Assembly: GCA_028709135.1 (NCBI GenBank)
Contig: JAQVXN010000120.1
Coordinates: forward strand, 1 to 6,225
Source: Bacteroidaceae bacterium
Lineage (GTDB): Bacteria > Bacteroidota > Bacteroidia > Bacteroidales > Bacteroidaceae
DNA length: 6,225 nucleotides
Reading direction: 5' to 3'
Program-made: the position numbers and the translations under genes
The notes under the pieces: model-generated
The model's database searches: none
The model's input: the letters and a program-made list of their open reading frames with translations, nothing else
What the model was told of the DNA's origin: nothing
Shown: one piece after another, positions 1 through 5,726 of the stretch
Position numbering within the stretch: the first letter of the stretch is position 1
Layout of the letters: every line of letters begins with the position of its first letter

Positions 1-1090
1 ATTTAACGGGATGCAGCACAGCTGAAACGCGCGTAGCACGTTGATTTAAATCTTCACGCGCCGCAGCTTCCAACATGGTATAGTCATTCAGCGCATCAAA
101 TTTGGTATAACCAATCATATCAATAAAACGTCGCACAGCCTCAGGCGAATAGCCTCGACGACGCAAACCACAAAGAGTTGGCATACGCGGATCATCCCAC
201 CCATTTACCAAATGCTCCTGAACCAGAGCGAGCAGTTTGCGCTTGCTCATTACAGTATACGTTAAGTTCAGGCGATTGAATTCATATTGATGAGGACGGT
301 GATCGTTCAGGTCTCTCCCTTGTTTAAGCTCGTCAATGAAATAGTCATAAAGCGGACGATGAGGAACAAATTCCAAGGTACAAATGGAATGCGTAACTCC
401 TTCAAAGAAATCACTCTGTCCGTGAGCAAAATCATACATGGGATAAACTTTCCATTTTGTTCCGGTACGATGATGAGGACGGTCTATAATACGATATATA
501 ACAGGATCGCGGAAATGCATATTCGCATGAGCCATATCTATTTTTGCCCTCAGCACCATACTACCTTCAACAACTTCGCCATTGCTCATTTTCTCAAAAA
601 GAGAAAGGTTTTCCTCTATAGGACGATCCCGAAAGGGACTGGCCACACCGGGCTCTGTTGGCGTTCCTTTTTGCGTAGCAATCTCTTCGCTACTTTGCTC
701 GTCAACATAAGCTTTACCTTCCTTTATTAAGCGAATTGCAAAATCATAAAGCTGCTGAAAATAGTCACTGGCATAATAAATATGGCCCCATTTAAAACCA
801 AGCCATTGAATATCTTCTTTAATGGCCTCCACATATTCATTGTCTTCCTTTTGAGGATTCGTGTCGTCAAAACGCAAATTACAAACTCCGCCATATTTCT
901 GAGCAATGCCAAAATCCATACAGAGTGCCTTGGCATGACCAATATGAAGATAGCCATTTGGCTCCGGTGGGAAACGGGTTTGCAGACGTCCGTCGTTCAG
1001 CCCTTCCTTTAAATCGTGTTCAACAATTTCCTCTATAAAATTGAGGCTCTTCTTGGAAGCCTTCTCTTCGTTTTGCTCAGATGCTATCAT
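1..1090 (-). CDS. glnS: Glutaminyl-tRNA synthetase, N-terminal 363 residues (runs off left edge)
   Basis: Class I aminoacyl-tRNA synthetase that charges tRNA-Gln with glutamine in the cytoplasm using ATP. The translation shows the GlnRS form of the first class I signature, RFPPEPNGYLHIGH (residues 39-52; PEPNG rather than the PSPTG typical of GluRS), and the second signature VMSKRKL (280-286), followed by GWDDPRMPT and GLRRRGY (297-313), all typical of GlnRS. The catalytic Rossmann domain and the start of the anticodon-binding part are present; the family is usually about 550-580 residues, so roughly 200 residues lie beyond position 1. An in-frame ATG at 1130-1132 would add 14 residues, but the probable promoter -7 box (1120-1127) overlaps that area, so the ATG at 1088-1090 is preferred; it gives a short polar leader before KKSLNFIEE. 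The gene reads leftward, away from the porin terminator, as its own transcription unit. Identity is secure; the exact start is moderately secure. Confidence 0.97.
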   Translation of the reverse strand, partial: MIASEQNEEKASKKSLNFIEEIVEHDLKEGLNDGRLQTRFPPEPNGYLHIGHAKALCMDFGIAQKYGGVCNLRFDDTNPQKEDNEYVEAIKEDIQWLGFKWGHIYYASDYFQQLYDFAIRLIKEGKAYVDEQSSEEIATQKGTPTEPGVASPFRDRPIEENLSLFEKMSNGEVVEGSMVLRAKIDMAHANMHFRDPVIYRIIDRPHHRTGTKWKVYPMYDFAHGQSDFFEGVTHSICTLEFVPHRPLYDYFIDELKQGRDLNDHRPHQYEFNRLNLTYTVMSKRKLLALVQEHLVNGWDDPRMPTLCGLRRRGYSPEAVRRFIDMIGYTKFDALNDYTMLEAAAREDLNQRATRVSAVLHPVK

Positions 1091-1119
1091 TGTTGCGTTG
1101 TTTACTATTTTTATGCGCA

Positions 1120-1151
1120 CAAAATTACTCATTTTTACCGAATGTTCCAAT
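1120..1151 (-). promoter_or_regulatory. Probable glnS promoter, Bacteroides type
   Basis: On the minus strand, ATTG (1148-1151; consensus TTTG) is followed after exactly 20 bases by TAATTTTG (1120-1127), a full match to the Bacteroidota -7 consensus TAnnTTTG. Transcription would begin near 1113, giving a leader of about 20 bases before the ATG at 1090. The same 20-base spacing is seen in front of the tRNA-Asp gene in this window. The one -33 mismatch and the AT-rich setting keep confidence moderate. Confidence 0.55.
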
Positions 1152-1192
1152 ATTTGCTATACCTAATTTATATATCAATTTTTTCTTTTTCA

Positions 1193-1224
1193 TTTGTTCC
1201 TTGCAAACCTTTGTTTTAACTTTG
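1193..1224 (+). promoter_or_regulatory. Rightward Bacteroides-type promoter with no ORF downstream
   Basis: TTTG (1193-1196), a 20-base spacer, then TAACTTTG (1217-1224) match the Bacteroidota housekeeping promoter perfectly at both boxes. It points right, away from glnS, into a region with no plausible rightward gene; the next rightward gene is nhaA, more than 1.7 kb away. Transcription would start near 1231. It is back-to-back with the glnS promoter, about 40 bases apart. The match is seen directly; that it is used is inference. Confidence 0.5.
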
Positions 1225-1230
1225 CAAAAA

Positions 1231-1541
1231 ACACAAAAGCATCAAAATCTACTTTCAACTTATTCACCTCCAGCTTTAAATTTTTAACTTGTGAGTCTTT
1301 CTCCTAAAAAAACTTCTAAAGAAAATGCTTTATATCCTTAATTTTGCATATTATACTGAAAAGCAATCATTAAAAAAGTTTTGATTTATGCTGCAGGACA
1401 TATAAAAAAGTTTTGCCAAACAAAAAAAAACGCTCAATTTTGTCATCGAAAAAACTGAGAACAACCTTTACGCCTTAAAGTCAGTACTAATACACTAAAA
1501 TAAAGTCCCACTCGCAGAAATGCGTTAAGACTTTCTTTTTT
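1231..1541 (+). ncRNA. Candidate small non-coding RNA between glnS and the porin gene
   Basis: This interval runs from the predicted start of a consensus rightward promoter (boxes 1193-1224) to a rightward hairpin followed by CTTTTTT (1502-1541). The predicted transcript is about 310 bases. The longest ATG-started frame I see inside is about 19 codons (from 1324), too little to argue for a protein. The body is A-rich, with a 13-base direct repeat TAAAAAAGTTTTG at 1371-1383 and 1403-1415. A further -7-like TAATTTTG (1339-1346) without a good -33 box could give a shorter RNA of about 190 bases. I do not recognise it as tmRNA, 6S, SRP or RNase P RNA. The call rests only on the promoter and terminator pairing. 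Confidence 0.33.
1502..1541 (+). terminator. Probable rightward intrinsic terminator
   Basis: AAAGTC (1502-1507) pairs with GACTTT (1529-1534), enclosing an internal loop and a second stem CGCA/TGCG (1513-1516 with 1521-1524) closed by a GAAA tetraloop. CTTTTTT follows (1535-1541), which suits rightward termination. It would end the candidate RNA that starts near 1231. The stem is interrupted, so it is weaker than the neighbouring leftward terminator. Confidence 0.5.
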
Positions 1542-1544
1542 AAG

Positions 1545-1593
1545 CAAAAACACAAAAAGCCCGACCTGTTTGAGATAACTCAAGAGGTCGGGC
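1545..1593 (-). terminator. Intrinsic terminator of the porin gene
   Basis: GCCCGACCT (1559-1567) and AGGTCGGGC (1585-1593) form a perfect 9-bp GC-rich stem, extended inward by pairing of TTTGAG with CTCAAG around an ATAA loop. Read leftward, the stem is followed at once by TTTTTGTGTTTTTG. It lies about 63 bases past the porin stop codon in the reading direction, as expected for that gene's terminator. Confidence 0.88.
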
Positions 1594-1656
1594 AACATCT
1601 TTCTATAAGCCACTTCGGTCCCACTACGTCATGCTATAAATTTAACTAATAAATCT

Positions 1657-2691
1657 TCAAAATCTTGTCATGAGTTCAAAGACAATTTTATCTTTTTCTG
1701 AAGGCAGTGCATAAGCTGCATGCTCATAAAAATATTTTTCATAATTAATCCGAATGTCCGCCACGAAAGGAGCACACAAACTTAATGTTATTCCACTTGT
1801 CAATCTCTGACGTTTATAATCATTTACAATAAGAGAACCCGCAGGGTTTGTCAAATGATTGAGATACTTTTTTCCATCACTTTGATCCGACATGTAGTCA
1901 TAACGACAAAGTGGGGAAATCTTCCTAAACATTTTTGCTTTTAATGGAATATCATAATTTACAAAAGCATCTAGAGCATTAACAGACTTAAAGGCATTAT
2001 CCTCATAGTGTTTGCGTAAATATTCACACTCCACATGCCATCTTTTACTCTGAAAAAAAGCCCCCACATCATACATCATAATAATGTAATCTTCTGGTTT
2101 TACCTTTTGTACACTTAAAGTCAAATTAAATCCTTTTGGAAAGAAGAATTGAGCCTTACTGGAAAAATTCACATTAGACGTCCAATAGTCTTTCTGATTC
2201 GTCAATCCGGAGCCATTAAACATTCCACACTCCAAAATGATTGGAAAACCTGCATCAAGTTTATACTCCAAACAACCACCTACATCACGGATGTCAGCCA
2301 CTTGTTTCGCGATAAATGACCGATTTGCGAAATAACGCACAGCCGGTGAACGATGGGCATCAATTGTAAACGGCACGCGCATCTGTCCAATGCGAAAACT
2401 AAATTTATCAAATGGCATCAACTCACTATAAGCATCAAGCATTTTTATTTTCCCTTCATCCGAAAGATCGATTTCGGCTTTATAACCCACATAATGTGTA
2501 ATGGTATCTTCGATAGAAACTTGCGCATTACGAACTTCAAAACGTCCAGCATGGTCGTCAGGTTGATATTCATACTTGCCACGTATCGTACCGTGAATTT
2601 TAGGTGAAAAAGCATTTTTCACATTCTGCGCATTCATTGCAACTGCAGATGAAAGGCACACCACAATCAACATTAATTCCCCTCTTCTCAT
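1657..2691 (-). CDS. Outer-membrane porin of the phosphate-selective O/P type
   Basis: Predicted 344-residue outer-membrane beta-barrel channel. Residues 1-21 look like a signal peptide: two arginines, a hydrophobic stretch, and a signal peptidase I site after AMNA, leaving mature QNVKNAF. The N-terminal half has the features of the phosphate-selective porin O and P family: FRIGQMRVPF (99-108) after a charged strand region, and a turn GMFNGSG (156-162). Alternating aromatic and polar segments continue to the end, and the last residue is phenylalanine (ELMTRF), the usual C-terminal signal for barrel insertion. It is somewhat shorter than typical O/P porins of about 400 residues. Substrate cannot be read from the sequence; Bacteroidales members of this family are not necessarily phosphate-specific. 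A second in-frame ATG at codon 7 would drop the positive N-terminus, so the ATG at 2689-2691 is preferred. It is a single-gene unit with its own terminator, transcribed divergently from nhaA. Confidence 0.82.
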   Translation of the reverse strand: MRRGELMLIVVCLSSAVAMNAQNVKNAFSPKIHGTIRGKYEYQPDDHAGRFEVRNAQVSIEDTITHYVGYKAEIDLSDEGKIKMLDAYSELMPFDKFSFRIGQMRVPFTIDAHRSPAVRYFANRSFIAKQVADIRDVGGCLEYKLDAGFPIILECGMFNGSGLTNQKDYWTSNVNFSSKAQFFFPKGFNLTLSVQKVKPEDYIIMMYDVGAFFQSKRWHVECEYLRKHYEDNAFKSVNALDAFVNYDIPLKAKMFRKISPLCRYDYMSDQSDGKKYLNHLTNPAGSLIVNDYKRQRLTSGITLSLCAPFVADIRINYEKYFYEHAAYALPSEKDKIVFELMTRF

Positions 2692-2712
2692 AAATCTCTA
2701 TTTTTTTGAGGT

Positions 2713-2720
2713 CAAAAATA
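2713..2720 (-). promoter_or_regulatory. Possible -7 box of the porin gene
   Basis: On the minus strand TATTTTTG matches TAnnTTTG and ends 21 bases before the porin start codon. There is no TTTG at the usual 20-base spacing; the nearest (2746-2749) lies 25 bases away. A weak or activator-dependent promoter, or a chance match, are both possible. Confidence 0.3.
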
Positions 2721-2894
2721 CAGCCTATATATGATAATTTTGATACAAAACTTTTAAGAAATTGTTACATCATCAATTAATCCACATATGTATTAAATCA
2801 TTCAAAATCCCTTTTCTCAAGATTAAATTTATTAGCAAGCTAGTAGTTTCATGTTAAAACAACAGGAAAAAGGAACAACCTCTCAAAAATAAAT

Positions 2895-2902
2895 TATCTT
2901 TG
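2895..2902 (+). promoter_or_regulatory. Probable -7 box of nhaA
   Basis: TATCTTTG fits TAnnTTTG and lies 53 bases before the nhaA ATG, so transcription would start near 2909 and leave a leader of about 45 bases. No TTTG is found 20 bases upstream (2871-2874 reads AGGA), so the -33 region is poor and the promoter may need an activator. The perfect palindrome ATACGTAT (2909-2916) sits at the predicted start site. Confidence 0.4.
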
Positions 2903-2955
2903 TACACGATACGTATAACTTTTCTTTTTCTGCAAAAAAATTCTATTCAATATTG

Positions 2956-4182
2956 ATGTCACAAGAAACACAAAAATATCCAATTGATAGAGTCCTCTCT
3001 CCTGTTCAAAAGTTTATTAATCAAGAAAAATCAGGTGGAATTGTCCTTGTCATCAGTGTTATTTTGGCACTAATTATGGCAAACAGCAGCTTTTCACAAC
3101 AATACTTGAATTTCTTTGAAAAAGATTTTGGTTTTTCTTTTAATGGAAAACTATATCTACATTATAGTCTTTATCATTGGATTAATGATGGACTAATGGC
3201 CATGTTCTTTTTTGTAGTAGGATTGGAACTGAAAAAGGAATTTATCGCTGGAGAACTTGCAAGTTTTCAAAAGGCCATGTTACCAGTCGTTACAGCTTTA
3301 GGCGGAATGCTTATGCCTGCCCTTATTTACCTACTGCTCAATCACAGCGGCGAAGCCCAACAAGGCTGGGGAATTCCAATGGCCACAGACATTGCCTTTG
3401 CTATGGGCGTACTTTATCTCCTCGGTAACAAAGTACCTTCATCTCTCAAAGTTTTTCTAATGGCTCTTGCTGTTGTGGATGATTTGGGATCCGTATTGGT
3501 CATTGCCTTCTTTTATTCCTCTGACATTTCCATTCTTAATCTCTCTATTGGATTAGGATTTAGCTTCATCATGCTCATCGCTAATAAACTGGGCGTAAAA
3601 AACATTTTATTCTATGCCATACTTGGAATTGGAGGTGTTTGGGTATCTTTTTTACTCTCAGGTGTCCACGCCACAATCGCTGCCGTTTTAGCTGCATTCA
3701 TGATTCCTGCGGATTCCAGAAATCAACATCTTTATTCTCCTACCACAAAACAACGCGTCGTGGCCAATAATTCACCTTTAGAACGCCTTATTCATTCTCT
3801 ACATCCATTTGTTACATTCTTTGTCATGCCATTCTTTGCCTTAGCTAATGCTTGCATTTCTTTTGCAGATATTGACATACACACCCTTTTCAGTACCCAT
3901 ATTACAATAGGTGTCACTTTAGGATTAGTTTGTGGGAAAGTTTTAGGCGTTATAGGTTCTCTTTGGATAATGGCAAAACTAAAACTTGCATCTTATCCTG
4001 AAGGTATGAACCATCGGCGCCAACTTGGACTTGGCTTGCTGGCATCTATTGGATTTACCATGTCTCTTTTTATTACTTCTCTGGCCTTTACGGAAGAACT
4101 TCACCTGAATCAGGCAAAAATAGGAATATTTGCAGCCTCTATCATCGGTAGTCTTTCAGGTTACCTATTACTTAGAAAATAA
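2956..4182 (+). CDS. nhaA: Na+/H+ antiporter NhaA
   Basis: Inner-membrane antiporter that exports sodium (or lithium) in exchange for protons, used for pH and sodium homeostasis. The 408-residue product is close to the family's usual 390-450. Numbering from the ATG at 2956, it has the characteristic early stretch HWINDGLMAMFFFVVGLE (74-91). The ion-binding aspartates are all present: D145 in PMATDIAFAMG, and D175-D176 in LAVVDDLGSV (matching E. coli D133, D163 and D164). VHATIAAVL follows at 237-245, lysine 328 in LVCGKVLG corresponds to E. coli K300, and IGFTMSLFI (365-373) is the conserved late helix. About a dozen hydrophobic helices are visible. TTG at 2953-2955 is also in frame, but ATG at 2956 is the natural start. 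It forms its own unit, divergent from the porin. No clear terminator is visible just after the stop. No catalytic residue is missing, so it should be functional. Confidence 0.97.
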   Translation: MSQETQKYPIDRVLSPVQKFINQEKSGGIVLVISVILALIMANSSFSQQYLNFFEKDFGFSFNGKLYLHYSLYHWINDGLMAMFFFVVGLELKKEFIAGELASFQKAMLPVVTALGGMLMPALIYLLLNHSGEAQQGWGIPMATDIAFAMGVLYLLGNKVPSSLKVFLMALAVVDDLGSVLVIAFFYSSDISILNLSIGLGFSFIMLIANKLGVKNILFYAILGIGGVWVSFLLSGVHATIAAVLAAFMIPADSRNQHLYSPTTKQRVVANNSPLERLIHSLHPFVTFFVMPFFALANACISFADIDIHTLFSTHITIGVTLGLVCGKVLGVIGSLWIMAKLKLASYPEGMNHRRQLGLGLLASIGFTMSLFITSLAFTEELHLNQAKIGIFAASIIGSLSGYLLLRK

Positions 4183-4382
4183 TATTTCGGGAAGCAACTC
4201 ATAAACTGCCTGATTTAACTTATCAATCATCTTTTGCTCTTACCTAAATTTTCCCAGAACCTAGAATCAACAGGCAAGTGCAAAATGAACTGAAATGTTT
4301 AAAGATTTGAAGTTTAGGGGTAGAAAAGTTCAATTTAGCGCTGGGTCTGTTGTTTATCTTTGTTTTCTTTTTGTGAAAATAC

Positions 4383-4417
4383 GGCTCAGCCAGTAAAGTT
4401 GGGGATTTAACAAATTG
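4383..4417 (+). repeat. Left arm of a widely spaced inverted repeat
   Basis: This 35-base arm matches the reverse complement of 4929-4963 at 28 of 35 positions without gaps. Its inner 25 bases (4393-4417, containing TTGGGGATTTA) match at 23 of 25. The outer GGCTC is also shared. Similarity ends sharply on the inner side at 4418. Read on the minus strand the core would encode QFVKSPTLL inside an unsupported 72-codon frame. No transposase or target-site duplication is visible at the outer edges. Confidence 0.75.
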
Positions 4418-4516
4418 TTCCGATTCAGTGCTCAGACCGTAAAATGAACTCGTTGCTTTCAAAAAATTGATTTGATCGTGTTTTTCAAATTTTTACTTGC
4501 GCTATCAAAGTTGGTG

Positions 4517-4600
4517 ACGCAGTGCGTCACAAAAGAAACGCAGTGCGTCATGAAAAAAACGCGTCGCGTCACAAAAGAAACGCACCGCGTCACATAGAAT
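4517..4600 (+). repeat. Four 21-bp tandem units, each with a palindrome centred on ACGCnnnGCGT
   Basis: Units are 4517-4537, 4538-4558, 4559-4579 and 4580-4600. Each opens with an 11-base near-palindrome followed by a 10-base A-rich spacer. Units 1 and 2 read ACGCAGTGCGT, unit 3 ACGCGTCGCGT, unit 4 ACGCACCGCGT. The first is extended to a perfect 15-base palindrome TGACGCAGTGCGTCA (4515-4529). Unit 3 changes both partners (A to G on the left, T to C on the right), keeping symmetry; unit 4 has one mismatch around its centre. A 21-base period is close to two helical turns, so all centres face one side of the DNA. It is also seven codons, and the plus-strand frame gives repeats of RHKRNA plus V, S or P. 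The array is certain; its function is unknown. Confidence 0.9.
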
Positions 4601-4685
4601 ATGAAGTAACCTTTCATTTGGAACACTATATCAGGATAGAATTTCAGCCAAATAAAAGAAAAGTATCAAGTATATCAAAGACCCT

Positions 4686-4710
4686 ACGAGGTAAAATGTT
4701 TCGACCTCGT
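4686..4710. repeat. Short inverted repeat (hairpin)
   Basis: ACGAGGT (4686-4692) and ACCTCGT (4704-4710) form a perfect 7-bp stem, with AAA/TTT able to extend pairing across a two-base bulge around a tiny loop. There is no T-run on either side, so it is not a convincing terminator. It lies 86 bases past the 21-bp array. Confidence 0.5.
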
Positions 4711-4826
4711 TAAAGTCCGGACCTATGCTGTTTAAAAATAGAAAATGTAATTCAAGCATTTCAAATTCGCGGTGTCAGATTAATGCAGAGACCAATAGCA
4801 TCTGTCGCTACCTAAATTTTTTAATG

Positions 4827-4867
4827 CTAAATAATCCATACTCTTTTTGAGCTGGATTCTACTTTAG
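4827..4867. repeat. Imperfect stem-loop within a longer inverted repeat
   Basis: CTAAA/TTTAG (4827-4831 with 4863-4867), AATCC/GGATT (4833-4837 with 4854-4858) and CTC/GAG (4841-4843 with 4849-4851) nest in order around a T5 loop. Just outside, TTTAATGCT (4820-4828) and AGCATTAAA (4900-4908) are exact reverse complements. The region is AT-rich, so some pairing is expected by chance. Confidence 0.35.
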
Positions 4868-4928
4868 TTATCTTGAAATAAGTAATAAACTCTGACAGAA
4901 GCATTAAATTGAGAATTTCTAGTAACCG

Positions 4929-4963
4929 CAATTTGCTAAATCCCCAATTTTACGAAGAGAGCC
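4929..4963 (-). repeat. Right arm of the widely spaced inverted repeat
   Basis: Reverse-complement partner of 4383-4417, with 28 of 35 positions identical and the core 4929-4953 at 23 of 25. The two arms enclose 511 bases that include the 21-bp palindromic array. On the plus strand the core would read QFAKSPILR, resembling QFVKSPTLL from the other arm, but here a stop codon (4923-4925) precedes it in frame. The arm lies just beyond the tRNA-Asp terminator in that gene's reading direction. Confidence 0.75.
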
Positions 4964-4980
4964 CCACTAATCTGTTTGTA

Positions 4981-5015
4981 AACAAAAAGTCCTGAAGAAA
5001 AAACTTCAGGACTTT
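4981..5015 (-). terminator. Intrinsic terminator of tRNA-Asp
   Basis: AAAGTCCTGAAG (4986-4997) and CTTCAGGACTTT (5004-5015) form a perfect 12-bp stem with a six-base loop. Read leftward it is followed by a T-rich tail (TTTTTGTT when the stem's last bases are included). It starts 26 bases after the tRNA 3' end in the reading direction and would end transcripts of the tRNA and of any read-through from the acetyltransferase gene. Confidence 0.88.
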
Positions 5016-5040
5016 ACAATTTCCACTCTTTTTCTCGAGG

Positions 5041-5114
5041 CGGTGCGTACGGGACTCGAACCCGTGACCTCCTGCGTGACAGGCAGGCATTCTAACCAGC
5101 TGAACTAACGCACC
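5041..5114 (-). tRNA. tRNA-Asp (anticodon GTC)
   Basis: The 74-base minus-strand sequence folds as a full cloverleaf. The acceptor stem GGTGCGT pairs perfectly with ACGCACC, the D stem is GTTC/GAAT, and the anticodon stem CCTGC/GCAGG encloses CTGTCAC with anticodon GTC. The variable loop is AGGTC, the T stem ACGGG/CCCGT encloses TTCGAGT, and the discriminator base is G. The encoded 3' end continues CCT, so the CCA tail is not fully encoded and must be added by the nucleotidyltransferase. It has its own promoter upstream and a strong terminator downstream. Confidence 0.97.
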
Positions 5115-5147
5115 AGATTGTTTTTGCGCACTTTTTCAAACGCGATG

Positions 5148-5179
5148 CAAAGGTAGAAAGTTTTTCTATTTCCTCCAAA
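5148..5179 (-). promoter_or_regulatory. tRNA-Asp promoter, full Bacteroides consensus
   Basis: On the minus strand TTTG (5176-5179), a 20-base spacer and TACCTTTG (5148-5155) match both consensus boxes perfectly. Transcription should start near 5141, about 27 bases before the mature tRNA 5' end. The -33 box begins only about 10 bases past the acetyltransferase stop codon, so the tRNA can be expressed independently of that unit. Confidence 0.8.
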
Positions 5180-5189
5180 TTTTTATTTA

Positions 5190-5726
5190 CTATTTTGTGA
5201 AAATTCTCTGAAAAATTTTTGTATCAATAAACTCATCTCCCATATATAACCAGTTCTTAAGCGTACACGTAGGTTCGTAACCAGCTTTCAGAAAGAGCTT
5301 TATAGACGCTATATTCTTCACGCTCACGTAAGAATACAGCTGTCGCAGATGCAAGAATTCTTGCACATATTTTTCCATTAATTCAAGCACCTCGGTGCCA
5401 TATCCCATATTTCTGTAGTCTTTTGCCAGCACAATACCAATTTCAGCACGCAAATGACGAGGATTAAAATCTACCAGATCTGCCATACCAACCACAGTAC
5501 CTTCCTCAACTGACTCTATCATCAGGCGAAGTTGTCCATCGGTATAAATATCATGGGTGCCTTTTGCAATGAATTGTTTCAGCAAATAGCGTGAATAAGG
5601 TACATTTACGCTACTGATGTCCCACAGCGTTGTATCATTTTCCAAAGTATACAATACTTCCAAATCTTCTGGTTCCATCGCCCTCAGAGTGACTCGCTTT
5701 CCTAACAATAAGTTCGTTTTAATCAT
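5190..5726 (-). CDS. GNAT family N-acetyltransferase (RimJ/RimL/SpeG-like)
   Basis: A 178-residue cytoplasmic enzyme predicted to move an acetyl group from acetyl-CoA to an amine. The fold order is typical: an N-terminal strand GKRVTLRAMEPEDLE (9-23), a central strand pair with VVGMADLVDFNPRHLRAEIG (78-97), then the acetyl-CoA pyrophosphate-binding loop RNMGYGT (105-111) with its helix. A late strand, YSYVSVKNIASIKLFLKAGY (131-150), carries the usual N-x-x-S-I-x-L-F-x-x-x-G-Y pattern. Overall it is closest in style to the RimJ/RimL and SpeG branch that modifies ribosomal protein N-termini or polyamines, but the substrate cannot be decided. The start codon overlaps the stop of the preceding glycosyltransferase gene by four bases (ATGA), implying translational coupling and a shared transcript; its acceptor might therefore be an amino sugar or related surface component, which is inference only. 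Confidence 0.88.
   Translation of the reverse strand: MIKTNLLLGKRVTLRAMEPEDLEVLYTLENDTTLWDISSVNVPYSRYLLKQFIAKGTHDIYTDGQLRLMIESVEEGTVVGMADLVDFNPRHLRAEIGIVLAKDYRNMGYGTEVLELMEKYVQEFLHLRQLYSYVSVKNIASIKLFLKAGYEPTCTLKNWLYMGDEFIDTKIFQRIFTK

Larger units (their letters stand above)
4183..4980. other. Gene-free repeat-rich intergenic region
   Basis: About 800 bases between nhaA and the tRNA-Asp terminator hold no gene I can support. Short open frames exist on both strands (for example 4244-4462 minus and a GTG-started 4522-4713 plus), but they have no family features and are explained by repeats. The region contains a 21-bp palindromic tandem array (4517-4600), two inverted copies of a 25-bp sequence (4393-4417 and 4929-4953), a small hairpin (4686-4710) and an imperfect larger hairpin (4827-4867). 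No transposase, integrase or tRNA fragment is visible. Decayed mobile or repeat-derived DNA, or an unrecognised structured RNA, are the leading readings. Confidence 0.6.

Noticed and set aside
287..1219. Plus- and minus-strand short open frames across the glnS region
   Set aside because: They are antisense or alternative-frame shadows of the continuous, well-conserved glnS reading frame on the minus strand.
2353..2607. 84-codon plus-strand frame inside the porin gene
   Set aside because: Antisense shadow of the porin coding sequence, with no independent support.
4355..4362. TATCTTTG as a rightward promoter in the gene-free region
   Set aside because: No TTTG at the proper distance upstream and no gene or terminator clearly served by it; isolated -7 matches are common in AT-rich DNA.
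4244..4462. 72-codon minus-strand frame covering the left inverted-repeat arm
   Set aside because: No family features and no promoter. The related peptide QFAKSPILR at the other arm has an in-frame stop just upstream, so coding is not conserved between the copies.
4517..4600. CRISPR array
   Set aside because: The units are contiguous 21-bp repeats with no unique 25-40 bp spacers, and no cas genes are nearby.
4522..4713. GTG-started 63-codon plus-strand frame with RHKRNA repeats
   Set aside because: The first half is just the 21-bp array read in a frame that suits its period; there is no promoter, ribosome binding site or recognisable domain, and the paired changes in the array favour selection at the DNA level. 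A real small protein cannot be fully excluded.
4241..4820. 12-base direct repeat TACCTAAATTTT at 4241-4252 and 4809-4820 as element ends
   Set aside because: About one such 12-mer repeat is expected by chance in an AT-rich window of this size, and it does not align with the inverted arms.
5041..5114. tRNA-Asp as an integration site for a mobile element
   Set aside because: No second copy of the tRNA 3' end, no integrase and no phage-like gene is present in the window.
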